Shown here: one piece after another, positions 23,863 to 33,075 of the stretch
Numbering within the stretch: the stretch's first letter is position 1
Layout: the number at the start of each line of letters is the position of its first letter
Origin: Dyadobacter chenwenxiniae
GTDB taxonomy: Bacteria > Bacteroidota > Bacteroidia > Cytophagales > Spirosomataceae
Direction: 5' to 3'
DNA: 64,000 nucleotides
NCBI RefSeq assembly: GCF_022869785.1
Contig: NZ_CP094997.1
Coordinates: 1,922,001-1,986,000, forward strand
Notes under the pieces: model-generated
What the model saw: only the letters and a program-made list of their open reading frames with translations
Told to the model about the DNA's origin: nothing
Database searches by the model: none
Position numbers and translations under genes: made by a program

Positions 23863-26478
23863 ATGAGTCGAAACCCTCCCGAACCGCCCCAGTGGGCCAC
23901 TACCCTCCTGCGCTGGTGGGCCGACCCCAACACTTCGGAAGAAGTGGAGGGCGATTTGCTGGAAATGTACGCCTACTGGAAGCAAACTGCTGGTTCACAG
24001 CAAGCAAACTGGCGATACGCACTGAGCGTATTGAAGTTATTAAGGCCATTTGCCAAAAAAAAGAAGTCACGTGACTATACGAAAACTCATCTATTCAGCC
24101 ATATTATGATACAGAACTATTTCAAAATCGCCTTACGCAATATACTGAAACACAAAGGATATGCGGCAATTAACATTGGTGGGTTGTCCGTGGGAATGGC
24201 CGTGGCCATGCTCATTGGGCTCTGGGTTTATGACGAATTGTCTTTTGACAGATATCACAAAAACCACGACCGTGTTGTGCAACTGTTTCAATTCGTGACA
24301 TTTGAGGTTGAAAAATCGACTTATGATGTGATGCCCATTCCGCTGGCAGGCGAGCTTCGTACCAAATATCCTGATTTCAAATCGGTGGTTATGTCAAAGC
24401 GCCTGAGCCAGGTTCTTGCGGCTGGCGATAATAAATTTGCAAAAACGGGAAGTTCCGTCGAACCTGCATTTTTGGAAATGATGTCTGTCAATATGCTGGC
24501 CGGGTCGCGCAACGGGCTGGACGATGCAAACGCCATTTTACTTTCCGAGTCATTGGCCAAGACACTTTTCGGAGACTCCGATCCGCTTAATCAGCTTGTA
24601 AAAATTGATAATAAGGTAAATGTGAAGGTCACAGGCATCTATGAGGATTTTCCAACCAACAGCACATTCAAAGAAACGCTTTATATCACGCCCTGGAAAT
24701 TGCTTCTCAACAATGATCCTTATGCCAAATCCATTGAAAATGATTGGGATAGCAACAGTTTCCAAATTTATGCGCAATTGAAAGATGGTGCCGATGCTGA
24801 TCAGGTTTCAGCAAAAATCAGGGAAATCAGGACAAAAATGGATAACCCACCACGCTACAAACCTGAATTTTTCCTGCATCCTATGAACAAATGGCACTTG
24901 TACGGTGACTTCAAAAACGGCGTAAATACTGGCGGATTAATTCAGTTTGTCTGGCTGTTTGGTATCATTGGCGTGTTCGTGTTGCTGCTGGCCTGCATCA
25001 ATTTCATGAATTTAAGCACAGCAAGGTCGGAGAAACGCGCCAAGGAAGTAGGCATCCGAAAAGCGATCGGTTCGTTGAGAGGGCAGCTGATCGGCCAGTT
25101 TTTTAGCGAGTCGCTGTTTGTTGTACTTATTGCGTTTATTCTTTCGGTGTTTCTGGCAGCGGCTGCATTACCTTTTTTCAATGAAGTTGCGCAAAAGCAA
25201 ATGTCAATTTTATGGTTCAATCCTAATTTCTGGTTGTTAGGACTTGGCTTCAGTTTGTTAACCGGCATCATTGCAGGCAGTTATCCAGCGATTTATTTGT
25301 CCTCTTTCCAGCCTTTAAAAGTCCTCAAAGGCAGATTCTCAGCCGGCCGCTTCGCCGCAATTCCCCGTAAAGTGCTCGTTGTGATGCAGTTTACAGTTTC
25401 CGTCACGCTCATTATCGGCACAATCATTATTTTCAGGCAGATCCAGTTTGCCAAAAATCGCCCCGTCGGATACAGTAAAAACGGGTTGATCGAAGTTAAA
25501 ATGAACACGCCTGAACTTTTGCAACATTATCAGGCATTGCGGCTGGATCTGCTCAACACCGGCGCGGTGAAGGAAATGGCTCAGTCTTCCGGCGTGATAA
25601 CCGCTCAGGATGGCGGCACTACGGACATTTCCTGGGAAGGAAAAAGTCCTGAAACGCAGCCGCTGGTGATGCACAATTCCGTCACGCATGACTACGGCAA
25701 AACTATTGGCTGGCAGTTGAAACAAGGCCGCGATTTTTCAAGAACATTTTCAACGGATTCCTCAGCCATGATCCTGAACGAGTCAGCCGCAAAATTGATG
25801 AATTTTAAGAAACCGCTAGATTCCTTCGTCAGGGCCAGCGGCAAACAGTACAGGATCATTGGAGTGGTGAAGGATATGATAAAAGAGAATCCTTTCTCGC
25901 CCGTAAGTCCGTCGTTTTTTGTCATTAATTATCGGAACATTTCGGTCATCAGCATCAGACTTACGCCAAATATCAGCGCGAGCGAGGCGCTTGGAAAGGT
26001 TGAGACTGTATTTAAAAAATATAATCCGGGCAGTCCTTTCACTTATAATTTTGCCGATGAAGAGTATACCAAAAAGTTCGGAACGGAAGAGCGGATTGGC
26101 AAACTGGCCAGCTTTTTCGCGATCCTGGCGATCTTTATTTCCTGTCTTGGCTTATTCGGACTGGCCTCTTTCGTAGCCGAGCAGCGTACGAAAGAAATCG
26201 GCATCCGAAAAGTGCTGGGTGCGTCGGTAAGCAACCTCTGGGGCATGCTTTCGAAGGATTTTGTGCTGCTGGTCATCATTTCCTGCATCTTTTCGATCCC
26301 CATTTCCTGGTATTTCATGAACGACTGGCTCAAAAACTATCAATACCACACAGAAATTTCCTGGTGGATTTTTGCATTGACAGGGCTGGGCGCATTGGGA
26401 ATAACCTTGCTAACAGTAAGTTACCAGGCCATTAAAGCCGCGCTGCTGGATCCTGTAAAGAGTTTGAGAAGTGAATGA
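23863..26478 (+). CDS. FtsX/MacB-like ABC permease with cytoplasmic prefix domain
   Basis: An 871-residue inner-membrane protein. The first 75 residues form the permease prefix domain (PEPPQWATTLLRWWADP, EEVEGDLLEMYAYW). Two MacB/FtsX-like halves follow: each has a membrane anchor, a periplasmic core domain and three spans with the FtsX core (e.g. STARSEKRAKEVGIRKAIGS and AEQRTKEIGIRKVLGAS). The protein is therefore a fused double permease. No ABC ATPase gene is next to it. Such transporters are mechanotransmission-type pumps for drugs, peptides or lipids; the cargo is unknown. It follows the PadR gene after one base. Confidence 0.92.
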   Translation: MSRNPPEPPQWATTLLRWWADPNTSEEVEGDLLEMYAYWKQTAGSQQANWRYALSVLKLLRPFAKKKKSRDYTKTHLFSHIMIQNYFKIALRNILKHKGYAAINIGGLSVGMAVAMLIGLWVYDELSFDRYHKNHDRVVQLFQFVTFEVEKSTYDVMPIPLAGELRTKYPDFKSVVMSKRLSQVLAAGDNKFAKTGSSVEPAFLEMMSVNMLAGSRNGLDDANAILLSESLAKTLFGDSDPLNQLVKIDNKVNVKVTGIYEDFPTNSTFKETLYITPWKLLLNNDPYAKSIENDWDSNSFQIYAQLKDGADADQVSAKIREIRTKMDNPPRYKPEFFLHPMNKWHLYGDFKNGVNTGGLIQFVWLFGIIGVFVLLLACINFMNLSTARSEKRAKEVGIRKAIGSLRGQLIGQFFSESLFVVLIAFILSVFLAAAALPFFNEVAQKQMSILWFNPNFWLLGLGFSLLTGIIAGSYPAIYLSSFQPLKVLKGRFSAGRFAAIPRKVLVVMQFTVSVTLIIGTIIIFRQIQFAKNRPVGYSKNGLIEVKMNTPELLQHYQALRLDLLNTGAVKEMAQSSGVITAQDGGTTDISWEGKSPETQPLVMHNSVTHDYGKTIGWQLKQGRDFSRTFSTDSSAMILNESAAKLMNFKKPLDSFVRASGKQYRIIGVVKDMIKENPFSPVSPSFFVINYRNISVISIRLTPNISASEALGKVETVFKKYNPGSPFTYNFADEEYTKKFGTEERIGKLASFFAILAIFISCLGLFGLASFVAEQRTKEIGIRKVLGASVSNLWGMLSKDFVLLVIISCIFSIPISWYFMNDWLKNYQYHTEISWWIFALTGLGALGITLLTVSYQAIKAALLDPVKSLRSE

Positions 26479-26491
26479 GGCTTCCAGAAAC

Positions 26492-26520
26492 GAAACAGGC
26501 ACATTAAATGTGCCTGTTTC
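26492..26520. terminator. bidirectional terminator
   Basis: A perfect 13-base stem (26492-26504 with 26508-26520, core ACAGGCACAT) with a three-base loop lies between the convergent permease and DUF1501 genes. It covers the first base of the DUF1501 stop codon. Confidence 0.88.
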
Positions 26521-27995
26521 TAAGTCAATATCGGTTTTACAACCTTGCCATGCACATCGGTAAGGCGATAGCGGCGGCCCTGATGTTTGAAGATGAGCTG
26601 CTCATGGTCTACTCCTAGCAAATGCATGACAGTCGCCTGAAAATCATGCACATGCACGGGATCTTTGATTACATTATATCCAAATTCATCAGTTTCACCA
26701 AAGACAAAACCTTTTTTAACGCCCGCTCCTGCCATCCAGATCGTAAAGCTTCTCGGATGGTGGTCGCGGCCGTAATTGTCCTTGGTAAGTTTGCCCTGGG
26801 AATAAGCGCCACGGCCGAATTCGCCTCCCCAAACTACAAGCGTTTCATCGAGTAAGCCACGCTGTTTCAAGTCCTTAATCAATGCTGCGGATGCCTGGTC
26901 CACGCTTTTCGCCATAGTTTTAATGTCATTCGGCAGGTTACCATGCTGGTCCCAGCCCTGATGATAAAGCTGCACAAACTTGACGTCCTTTTCAATGAGC
27001 TTGCGTGCAAGTAAGCAGTTCGCTGCGAATGTTCCGGGCTTGCGGGATTCTTCGCCATATAAGTCAAAAATATAATCCGGCTCTTTGGAAATATCCATGG
27101 TTTCCGGAACGGCTGTTTGCATGCGGTAAGCCATTTCGTATTGCGCCATCCGGTAATTCACCTCGGGATCCAGGATTTTTTCGAATTGCGCCTGCTGCAA
27201 TTTTGCGAGCGAGTTCAGCATTCTTCTGCGGCTTGTTTTATCAATGCCTTCCGGATTATTCAGGTAAAAAACCGGGTCGGGGCCGGAGCGAAAAACGACG
27301 CCCTGGTGCACAGATGGCAGAAAACCATTGCTCCACAACTTGGCATAAAGCGGCTGGTCACCGGCCCGGCCTTTTGAAAGCAAGACCACAAACGAAGGCA
27401 TATTCTGGTTGTCGGAACCCAGCCCGTAACTGATCCACGATCCCCAGGAAGGACGCCCTCCCTGCTGACTTCCTGTTTGGAAAAACGTCACCGCAGGATC
27501 ATGGTTAATGGCCTCCGTGTGCATGGAGCGAATGAATGTCACATCGTCCACAATGCTGGACGTGTAAGGCATCAACTCGCTGATCATCATATCATTGGAA
27601 CCGTGCCGGGCAAACTGGTATTTGGATGCGGCAAGGGGAAAACTACTTTGTCCGGCGGTCATACCCGTCAACCGCTGCCCTTTTCTGACCGATTCCGGCA
27701 GATCCTGGCCCCACATTTGTTCCAGTTTGGGCTTATAATCAAACAGTTCGAGCTGCGAAGGCGCGCCGCTTTGGAAAAGATAGATGATCCGCTTCGCTTT
27801 GGGCGCAAAATGTGGCTTACCCAATGGCAAAGATGCACCCTCCGGTGTTCCAGCTGCGATTTTCTTGGCCATTGAATCTGCATTTAATAAGGAGGCCATC
27901 GCGGCCGCTCCTAAACCAAGGCTTGTTTTTGACAAGAAATTGCGCCGGCTTAATTGCTCGTGCACGTGGTTTTCAAGTTCTCTGTAAAAGCTCAT
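26520..27995 (-). CDS. DUF1501-family protein (alkaline-phosphatase superfamily), Tat-type leader
   Basis: A 491-residue protein. The leader has the twin-arginine type RRNFLSKTSLGLGAAAMAS, so folded export is likely. The body fits DUF1501: KAKRIIYLFQSGAPSQLELFDYKP, AGQSSFPLAASKYQF, SMHTEAINHDPA, FVQLYHQGWDQHGNLP, VVWGGEFGRG and NYGRDHHPRSFTIWMAG. The fold belongs to the alkaline-phosphatase/sulfatase superfamily, but the reaction is not established. It is the last gene of an operon-like run and comes 12 bases after the cytochrome/DUF1553 lipoprotein, the usual partner of DUF1501 in planctomycetes and Cytophagales. Confidence 0.92.
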   Translation of the reverse strand: MSFYRELENHVHEQLSRRNFLSKTSLGLGAAAMASLLNADSMAKKIAAGTPEGASLPLGKPHFAPKAKRIIYLFQSGAPSQLELFDYKPKLEQMWGQDLPESVRKGQRLTGMTAGQSSFPLAASKYQFARHGSNDMMISELMPYTSSIVDDVTFIRSMHTEAINHDPAVTFFQTGSQQGGRPSWGSWISYGLGSDNQNMPSFVVLLSKGRAGDQPLYAKLWSNGFLPSVHQGVVFRSGPDPVFYLNNPEGIDKTSRRRMLNSLAKLQQAQFEKILDPEVNYRMAQYEMAYRMQTAVPETMDISKEPDYIFDLYGEESRKPGTFAANCLLARKLIEKDVKFVQLYHQGWDQHGNLPNDIKTMAKSVDQASAALIKDLKQRGLLDETLVVWGGEFGRGAYSQGKLTKDNYGRDHHPRSFTIWMAGAGVKKGFVFGETDEFGYNVIKDPVHVHDFQATVMHLLGVDHEQLIFKHQGRRYRLTDVHGKVVKPILT

Positions 27996-28007
27996 AACTA
28001 TTTCCTT

Positions 28008-31000
28008 TTATCTCTTGATCAAAAATTCGTCAAAGTTCATAACCGTGCTGGCCACGATTGTTCCCGCTGCAACCTGCGCAGGATCCAGCGTTTTGTCCAC
28101 CGGATATTCGCCCGTCGAAAGGATCTCTTTCACACGCTTCGGGTTCTTACTGAAATCAGAATATTCTTCCTCGTATAGTTCCCTCAAAATGGTCATTTCC
28201 TTCTTGACTGGCGCCCTGCTGGTTAGTGCCGTAAATGCATAGGAAAGTTGTTCATCCAACGTTTTGCCTTTTTTCAGCATTTGCTGCGCCAGCACGCGAG
28301 ACGCTTCCACAAACTGCGGGTCGTTCATCACCACCAATGCTTGCAGTGGGGTGCTCGTTTTCTGGCGTTTGGTAATACAAAAATGCCTTTCCGCAGCATC
28401 AAAATTGAGCATCATGGGTGGTGGTGAACTGCGTTTCCACACTGTATACAAGCTGCGCCTGTACAAACTATCACCATGCTGCTGCTTATAAACGACCTCA
28501 TTTCTGGTCGCGAGTGCTTCCCAAAGGCCGTTTGGCTGATAGGGATATGCACTCTTGCCACCGATCCTGGGCGTCAGCAAACTACTGGAAGCCAATGCAT
28601 TGTCCCGGATCTGCTCTGCACTCATACGGTAACTGGGCCCACGGGCATACAGTCTGTTATCCGGATCGCTTTCACGCCGCTCAGGACTGACATTGGATGA
28701 TTGCCTGTAAGTGGCCGACATGACAATCATTTTTTGCATTGCCTTCACATTCCAGTTCGACTGGCGGAATGTGGCCGCCAGGTAATCAAGCAGTTGCGGA
28801 TGGGTAGGCAGTTCACCCTGATTACCAAAGTCATCGCTCGAAACCACAAGCCCTTTTCCGAAATACATCATCCAGAAACGGTTCACAGTTACGCGTGTGA
28901 AAAGTGGATGGTCTTCGTGGAGCAGCCATTTAGCCAGTCCAAGCCTGTTTTTAGGAAAGCTTTTTGGTATTTTAAAGAAGCTGTCGGGCGTATCCGGGTT
29001 AACGGGCTTACCCGGAGCGTCGTAAGCGCCTCTATTGAGAATGAATGCTTTACGTGGAAACTTGCGCTCTTTCATCACCATTACATCAATTTCCTTGTCC
29101 AAAATCTCCGTCTCTTCCGCGATCAGCCTTCTGCTTTCGGCCAGGTGTTTTGTGAATTCAGCATCAACATTATTGAAATAATATTCTTTTAATGATGCCA
29201 ACTGAGCCGGATTGCGTGTTGCTGACGGTGTTTTAATGGCTGTCACCAATTCATCTTTCAATGTATAAAGCCCCAGCATTTCAAGGCTGGTCAATGGCCT
29301 TGTGTAAATCCTGAATTCGTCCACTTCGAAGTTCTTCGTACGCTGATCGGACAGGCGGCCGATATTGAGCCGGTCCACATACCAGTTCGTTTTATTCTTG
29401 CCATAAAGAATGCTTTCCGTCAGGTTATCATTGTGCACAACCACTTTGGCGGGCTGACCATTGATATACAATTTCAAACCACTGGCTTTGCTCAGACCGT
29501 CATAAGTAAAGCCGATCTGCGTCCATTTGTTCAAAGGAAATTTCTCCACCGTCTGCACTTCAATTGCGTTTTCGGGCCATACATGACTCATCATCAAGCG
29601 GATACGGCCATCTTTTTCCCTGAAAATATTCCAACCCCGATAACCATTCATGACGCCGTTGGACTTGTGTATGAGCGAGCCGCTGACGGCGGGATCATGC
29701 AGATTGAGCCAAATACTGATACTAAATGGCTGGTTACGCTCGAAAAACGCAAATTTATCCCCAAACCCCACTGAGTTTTCACCATACATGAACCGTGCTT
29801 TTCCAATCTTACCAGGCCGTGAGGCCACATTAGACAAGCTGTCATCGCCTTCGGAATTAGCCTTATGCTTTGGATCGGCCAGGTTTTGGAAATCCTTGCC
29901 CTTGGGTTCGTCAAATGTAAAATGACCCACCAGATCTTTGGAAGCGGGAAGCAATGCTTTTTCGGGGTTGGCTTCTGCGGTGACGAGCCAGTTTTGGAAA
30001 TTTTGCTCTGCTGTGGAGATGCGTTCCTGTCTTTCCGTTTTTTCCTTGGTGAGACTGGTGTGAATGAATTTCAGCTTCGCGTCGGCCTCAGGCGACGGCA
30101 ATGTTATGCTTGGGCTGGCTTCTCCATTGTAAGGGATCTGCCCGTTTTCGTTGTTATTATTAAAAAACGAATACAGCGAATAATAATCTTTATGGCTGAT
30201 CGGATCATATTTGTGGTCGTGGCAGCGGGCGCATTCGACACTTATGCCGAGGAATGTTTTGCCGAATGTATCCACGCGGTCCATCACGTAAGCGGTCCGA
30301 TATTCTTCCGGGATAATCCCGCCTTCCTGACTTTGCTGATGCATGCGGTTGAAACCTGTCGCCACCATTTGATCACGAGTGGGTTTTGGCAGCATATCGC
30401 CCGCGAGCTGCCAGGTTACAAACTGATCGTAAGGTTGATTTTGGTTAAAAGATCTGATCACCCAGTCGCGGAACGGCCATGCGGTCCGCATGCCGTCGTC
30501 CTGATAACCGTGCGTGTCCGCGTAACGTGCGGCGTCCAGCCAGGAAACGGCCATATGCTCCCCGTAATGCGGTGAAGCCAGCAGTTTATCCACCACCTTT
30601 TCATATGCTTTTGGCGACTTATCAGCGAGGAACGCCTTCACTTCCTCCGGCGTCGGCGGCAGACCCGTAATGTCCAGGTAAGCCCGGCGCAGCAGTGTTG
30701 TCTTTTCTGCTTCCGGCGCTGGTTTGATGCCTTTTTCTTCGAGTTTGCCGAGGATAAACCGGTCAATGTCATTTTTAACCCAGCCTTCATTTTTAACCTT
30801 GGGAACCTTTGGCTTTTCAACCCTGGTGAATGCCCAATGCGGCTTATACTCCGCCCCTTCTTCCACCCATTTTACTAGAATCGCCTTTTCCCGCGCGGTC
30901 AGCGACAAATGTGATTCCGGCGTGGGCATTAATATTTCGGGGTCGGTAGAAAGTATCCGGTGCACCAATTCGCTCTTATCGGAGTTGCCCGGCTTGATCG

Positions 31001-31271
31001 CTTTTAGTCCGCTTTCCGTTTCCTTCTCGTAAGCCGCATTGGCCAGGTCCAGCCGCAAACCAGCTTTCTGATGATTGGCATCCGGCCCGTGACAAGCAAA
31101 GCAGCGATCGGACAGGATCGGTTTTACATCATAAGTATAATCGATCGGCTCCGACAGTGTTGACATTTCTGCTGCGACGTCATCGGGCAGGTCTGCTTTG
31201 CCGGCGCAGGAGGCCAGTAAAGCGCCGCCCAGCGGCCATATAAAGCAATATTTGAAGAATTTCCTGAACAT
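28008..31271 (-). CDS. PSD1/planctomycete-type cytochrome c lipoprotein with LamG domain
   Basis: A 1087-residue exported lipoprotein (lipobox with Cys22, ALLASC). Domains in order: a planctomycete cytochrome c domain (PSCyt1) with one haem motif C57-F-A-C60-H61; DUF1549 (about 150-360); a LamG/concanavalin-type domain (about 440-640, SISIWLNLHDPA); and DUF1553 (about 780-1040, HEDHPLFTRVTVNRFWMM, MSAEQIRDNALASS). It is thought to be periplasmic or surface-bound and to pass electrons during breakdown of complex substrates. The LamG domain could bind glycans. It follows the SusD gene after 73 bases and precedes the DUF1501 gene by 12, so it belongs to that locus. Confidence 0.93.
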   Translation of the reverse strand: MFRKFFKYCFIWPLGGALLASCAGKADLPDDVAAEMSTLSEPIDYTYDVKPILSDRCFACHGPDANHQKAGLRLDLANAAYEKETESGLKAIKPGNSDKSELVHRILSTDPEILMPTPESHLSLTAREKAILVKWVEEGAEYKPHWAFTRVEKPKVPKVKNEGWVKNDIDRFILGKLEEKGIKPAPEAEKTTLLRRAYLDITGLPPTPEEVKAFLADKSPKAYEKVVDKLLASPHYGEHMAVSWLDAARYADTHGYQDDGMRTAWPFRDWVIRSFNQNQPYDQFVTWQLAGDMLPKPTRDQMVATGFNRMHQQSQEGGIIPEEYRTAYVMDRVDTFGKTFLGISVECARCHDHKYDPISHKDYYSLYSFFNNNNENGQIPYNGEASPSITLPSPEADAKLKFIHTSLTKEKTERQERISTAEQNFQNWLVTAEANPEKALLPASKDLVGHFTFDEPKGKDFQNLADPKHKANSEGDDSLSNVASRPGKIGKARFMYGENSVGFGDKFAFFERNQPFSISIWLNLHDPAVSGSLIHKSNGVMNGYRGWNIFREKDGRIRLMMSHVWPENAIEVQTVEKFPLNKWTQIGFTYDGLSKASGLKLYINGQPAKVVVHNDNLTESILYGKNKTNWYVDRLNIGRLSDQRTKNFEVDEFRIYTRPLTSLEMLGLYTLKDELVTAIKTPSATRNPAQLASLKEYYFNNVDAEFTKHLAESRRLIAEETEILDKEIDVMVMKERKFPRKAFILNRGAYDAPGKPVNPDTPDSFFKIPKSFPKNRLGLAKWLLHEDHPLFTRVTVNRFWMMYFGKGLVVSSDDFGNQGELPTHPQLLDYLAATFRQSNWNVKAMQKMIVMSATYRQSSNVSPERRESDPDNRLYARGPSYRMSAEQIRDNALASSSLLTPRIGGKSAYPYQPNGLWEALATRNEVVYKQQHGDSLYRRSLYTVWKRSSPPPMMLNFDAAERHFCITKRQKTSTPLQALVVMNDPQFVEASRVLAQQMLKKGKTLDEQLSYAFTALTSRAPVKKEMTILRELYEEEYSDFSKNPKRVKEILSTGEYPVDKTLDPAQVAAGTIVASTVMNFDEFLIKR

Positions 31272-31344
31272 TAATGGGTCAATTTAAGCCTTAATTTACA
31301 GCAAGGAAACCATTTATAAAACAGCTTCTTTGCTTTTTATAACG

Positions 31345-33063
31345 TTAGTAACCAGGGTTTTGCTGTAAAGTAGCCTCGCCATTTTTGGTACTGTAAACAA
31401 TTGCCTGCTGCGGGATGGGATAATATTGGTGCTTTTCTTCAAATTTTGCCCCGCTGAGGTAGGTCCGCAAGGTCTTTTCTTTTTCCAGATATTTATTCAG
31501 CACATTCACTGCAATGCCCCATCTTACCAGGTCAAAAAACCGGTGGCCTTCCATCGCGAATTCGAGACGGTTTTCGAAACGCACTGCTTCCCGCGCCGCA
31601 GCAACATTAGTCCATGGATCATTATAAAGGCCCACCACATAGTTGGCAGCTGGTTTGCCCGCCTCCGTTTTAACAAATCCGCCCGGATTAGCAGCTCTTT
31701 TTCGGATCATATTTACATATTCTCTTGCTTTTTCAAGATTACCCAACTCTACTTCACACTCCGCAAGCCACAGTATAACATGGTCGTAACGCATTAAGCG
31801 ATAGTTGTTTGAACTTAGTCTGGGGCTGCCGGTTTTGCCGGATTCTGCTTTACTTACAATTTGTTTTTTCGAAGAATAAGGGCCTGCGTAAGATTGGTCG
31901 CGAATCCAGAAACGGCCCGGGTGAACGCCCCAGTCAATAAAGGGAATGCCGCGACGACCAACGGTCCAGTCCAGACGTGCGTCGAGCCTGCCTGTGTAAG
32001 GTTCGAAGGGAGCAGAGGAAAGAAGGCCTTCATCATTCTTCACATCTTCATCATTGAATGTCCGGATCATTGGCAAGCCTTTCGCATCTGTCTTATAAGC
32101 ATTTACCAGATTTTGCGAAGCCTGATAAAATCCGCAGCACCCTCCGGGGCCATTCGGATACATATAGGTAAGTTCGTCGCCCTGGTTCCCACCCGATCCG
32201 TCCGCAGCTGTTACGGAATACTGTACTTCAAAAACTGACTCGGCATTGTTACGCGTTTCAGCTGCGAAATTGTCATGAAAATTATCCATTAACCGATATT
32301 TGCCGCTGTTAACCACCTGAATTAATGCAGCTTTGGCTGCCGTCAAATGTGCAACATTTGGCTGTCCTTTGGGAAATCCCTGGAACATGTGACATTTGCC
32401 CAGATAAGCGAGGGCAGCCCATTTGGTGGGCCGGCCAGGCTGTGTTTGGGTTGCGGGCAGATTGTCGGCTGCAAACTGGAAATCGGCTTCAATTTTTGGC
32501 CAGGCATCTTCTGTGTTGGGGACTTGCACACTGCCCGGGTCGCTCGTATCCCACAGCTGCTCATCAATGTAAGAAATATTGCCCCACATTTTTTTGGCCT
32601 CGAAATGATAATGTCCGCGCAGGAACCGGGCTTCTGCCTGAATCTGCAATTTGCGCACATCGTCCAGGCCGGCAACTTCCGGCAATGTTTTCAGGACGTC
32701 GTTGGCGCGGGCTACGCCGTCATATAATGTTCGCCATTTGCCGTAAATGTGCGTGTTGGTGGTCAGCCATACATAACGTTCCATAAAAGTCTGCTCAGGC
32801 TGGTCGCCCGCGTCGGATCCTTTGTAGGCATCATCCGAAACAACGCTGCCGAAAATCCAGTTGGAAACTGCTCCGTGCCAGGTTGTGACGCCGCTCGTTC
32901 CTATGCCGTCGAGCAATGCATAAGTGCCGGTCAATGCGCCTTCAATGCCGGATGCTGTCTTAATAATTTCCGGGCTATACTGTCCTAATGGCTTTTTTTC
33001 GAGGAAACCATCGCCACAGGAAGATGCCAGGAACAATGTAATGAGTATGAATATCTTTTTCAT
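31345..33063 (-). CDS. RagB/SusD-family outer-membrane lipoprotein
   Basis: A 572-residue lipoprotein (lipobox Cys16, LASSCGDGFLEKKPLG). The SusD pattern is clear: early FLEKKPLGQYSPE, EARFLRGHYHFEAKKMWG, the TPR-like central part, and near the C-terminus RFENRLEFAMEGHRFFDLVRWG. It forms the lid on the SusC channel and captures the substrate at the cell surface. Its gene starts 12 bases after the SusC stop codon. The ligand is unknown; the flanking cytochrome and DUF1501 genes, not glycoside hydrolases, suggest something other than a plain starch-type polysaccharide. Confidence 0.95.
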   Translation of the reverse strand: MKKIFILITLFLASSCGDGFLEKKPLGQYSPEIIKTASGIEGALTGTYALLDGIGTSGVTTWHGAVSNWIFGSVVSDDAYKGSDAGDQPEQTFMERYVWLTTNTHIYGKWRTLYDGVARANDVLKTLPEVAGLDDVRKLQIQAEARFLRGHYHFEAKKMWGNISYIDEQLWDTSDPGSVQVPNTEDAWPKIEADFQFAADNLPATQTQPGRPTKWAALAYLGKCHMFQGFPKGQPNVAHLTAAKAALIQVVNSGKYRLMDNFHDNFAAETRNNAESVFEVQYSVTAADGSGGNQGDELTYMYPNGPGGCCGFYQASQNLVNAYKTDAKGLPMIRTFNDEDVKNDEGLLSSAPFEPYTGRLDARLDWTVGRRGIPFIDWGVHPGRFWIRDQSYAGPYSSKKQIVSKAESGKTGSPRLSSNNYRLMRYDHVILWLAECEVELGNLEKAREYVNMIRKRAANPGGFVKTEAGKPAANYVVGLYNDPWTNVAAAREAVRFENRLEFAMEGHRFFDLVRWGIAVNVLNKYLEKEKTLRTYLSGAKFEEKHQYYPIPQQAIVYSTKNGEATLQQNPGY

Positions 33064-33075
33064 GTTCGTTCTGTT

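Noticed and set aside
29865..30575. 236-codon plus-strand open frame opposite the PSD1 lipoprotein
   Set aside because: Antisense to a continuous, well supported domain protein; Cys- and His-rich composition of a shadow frame.
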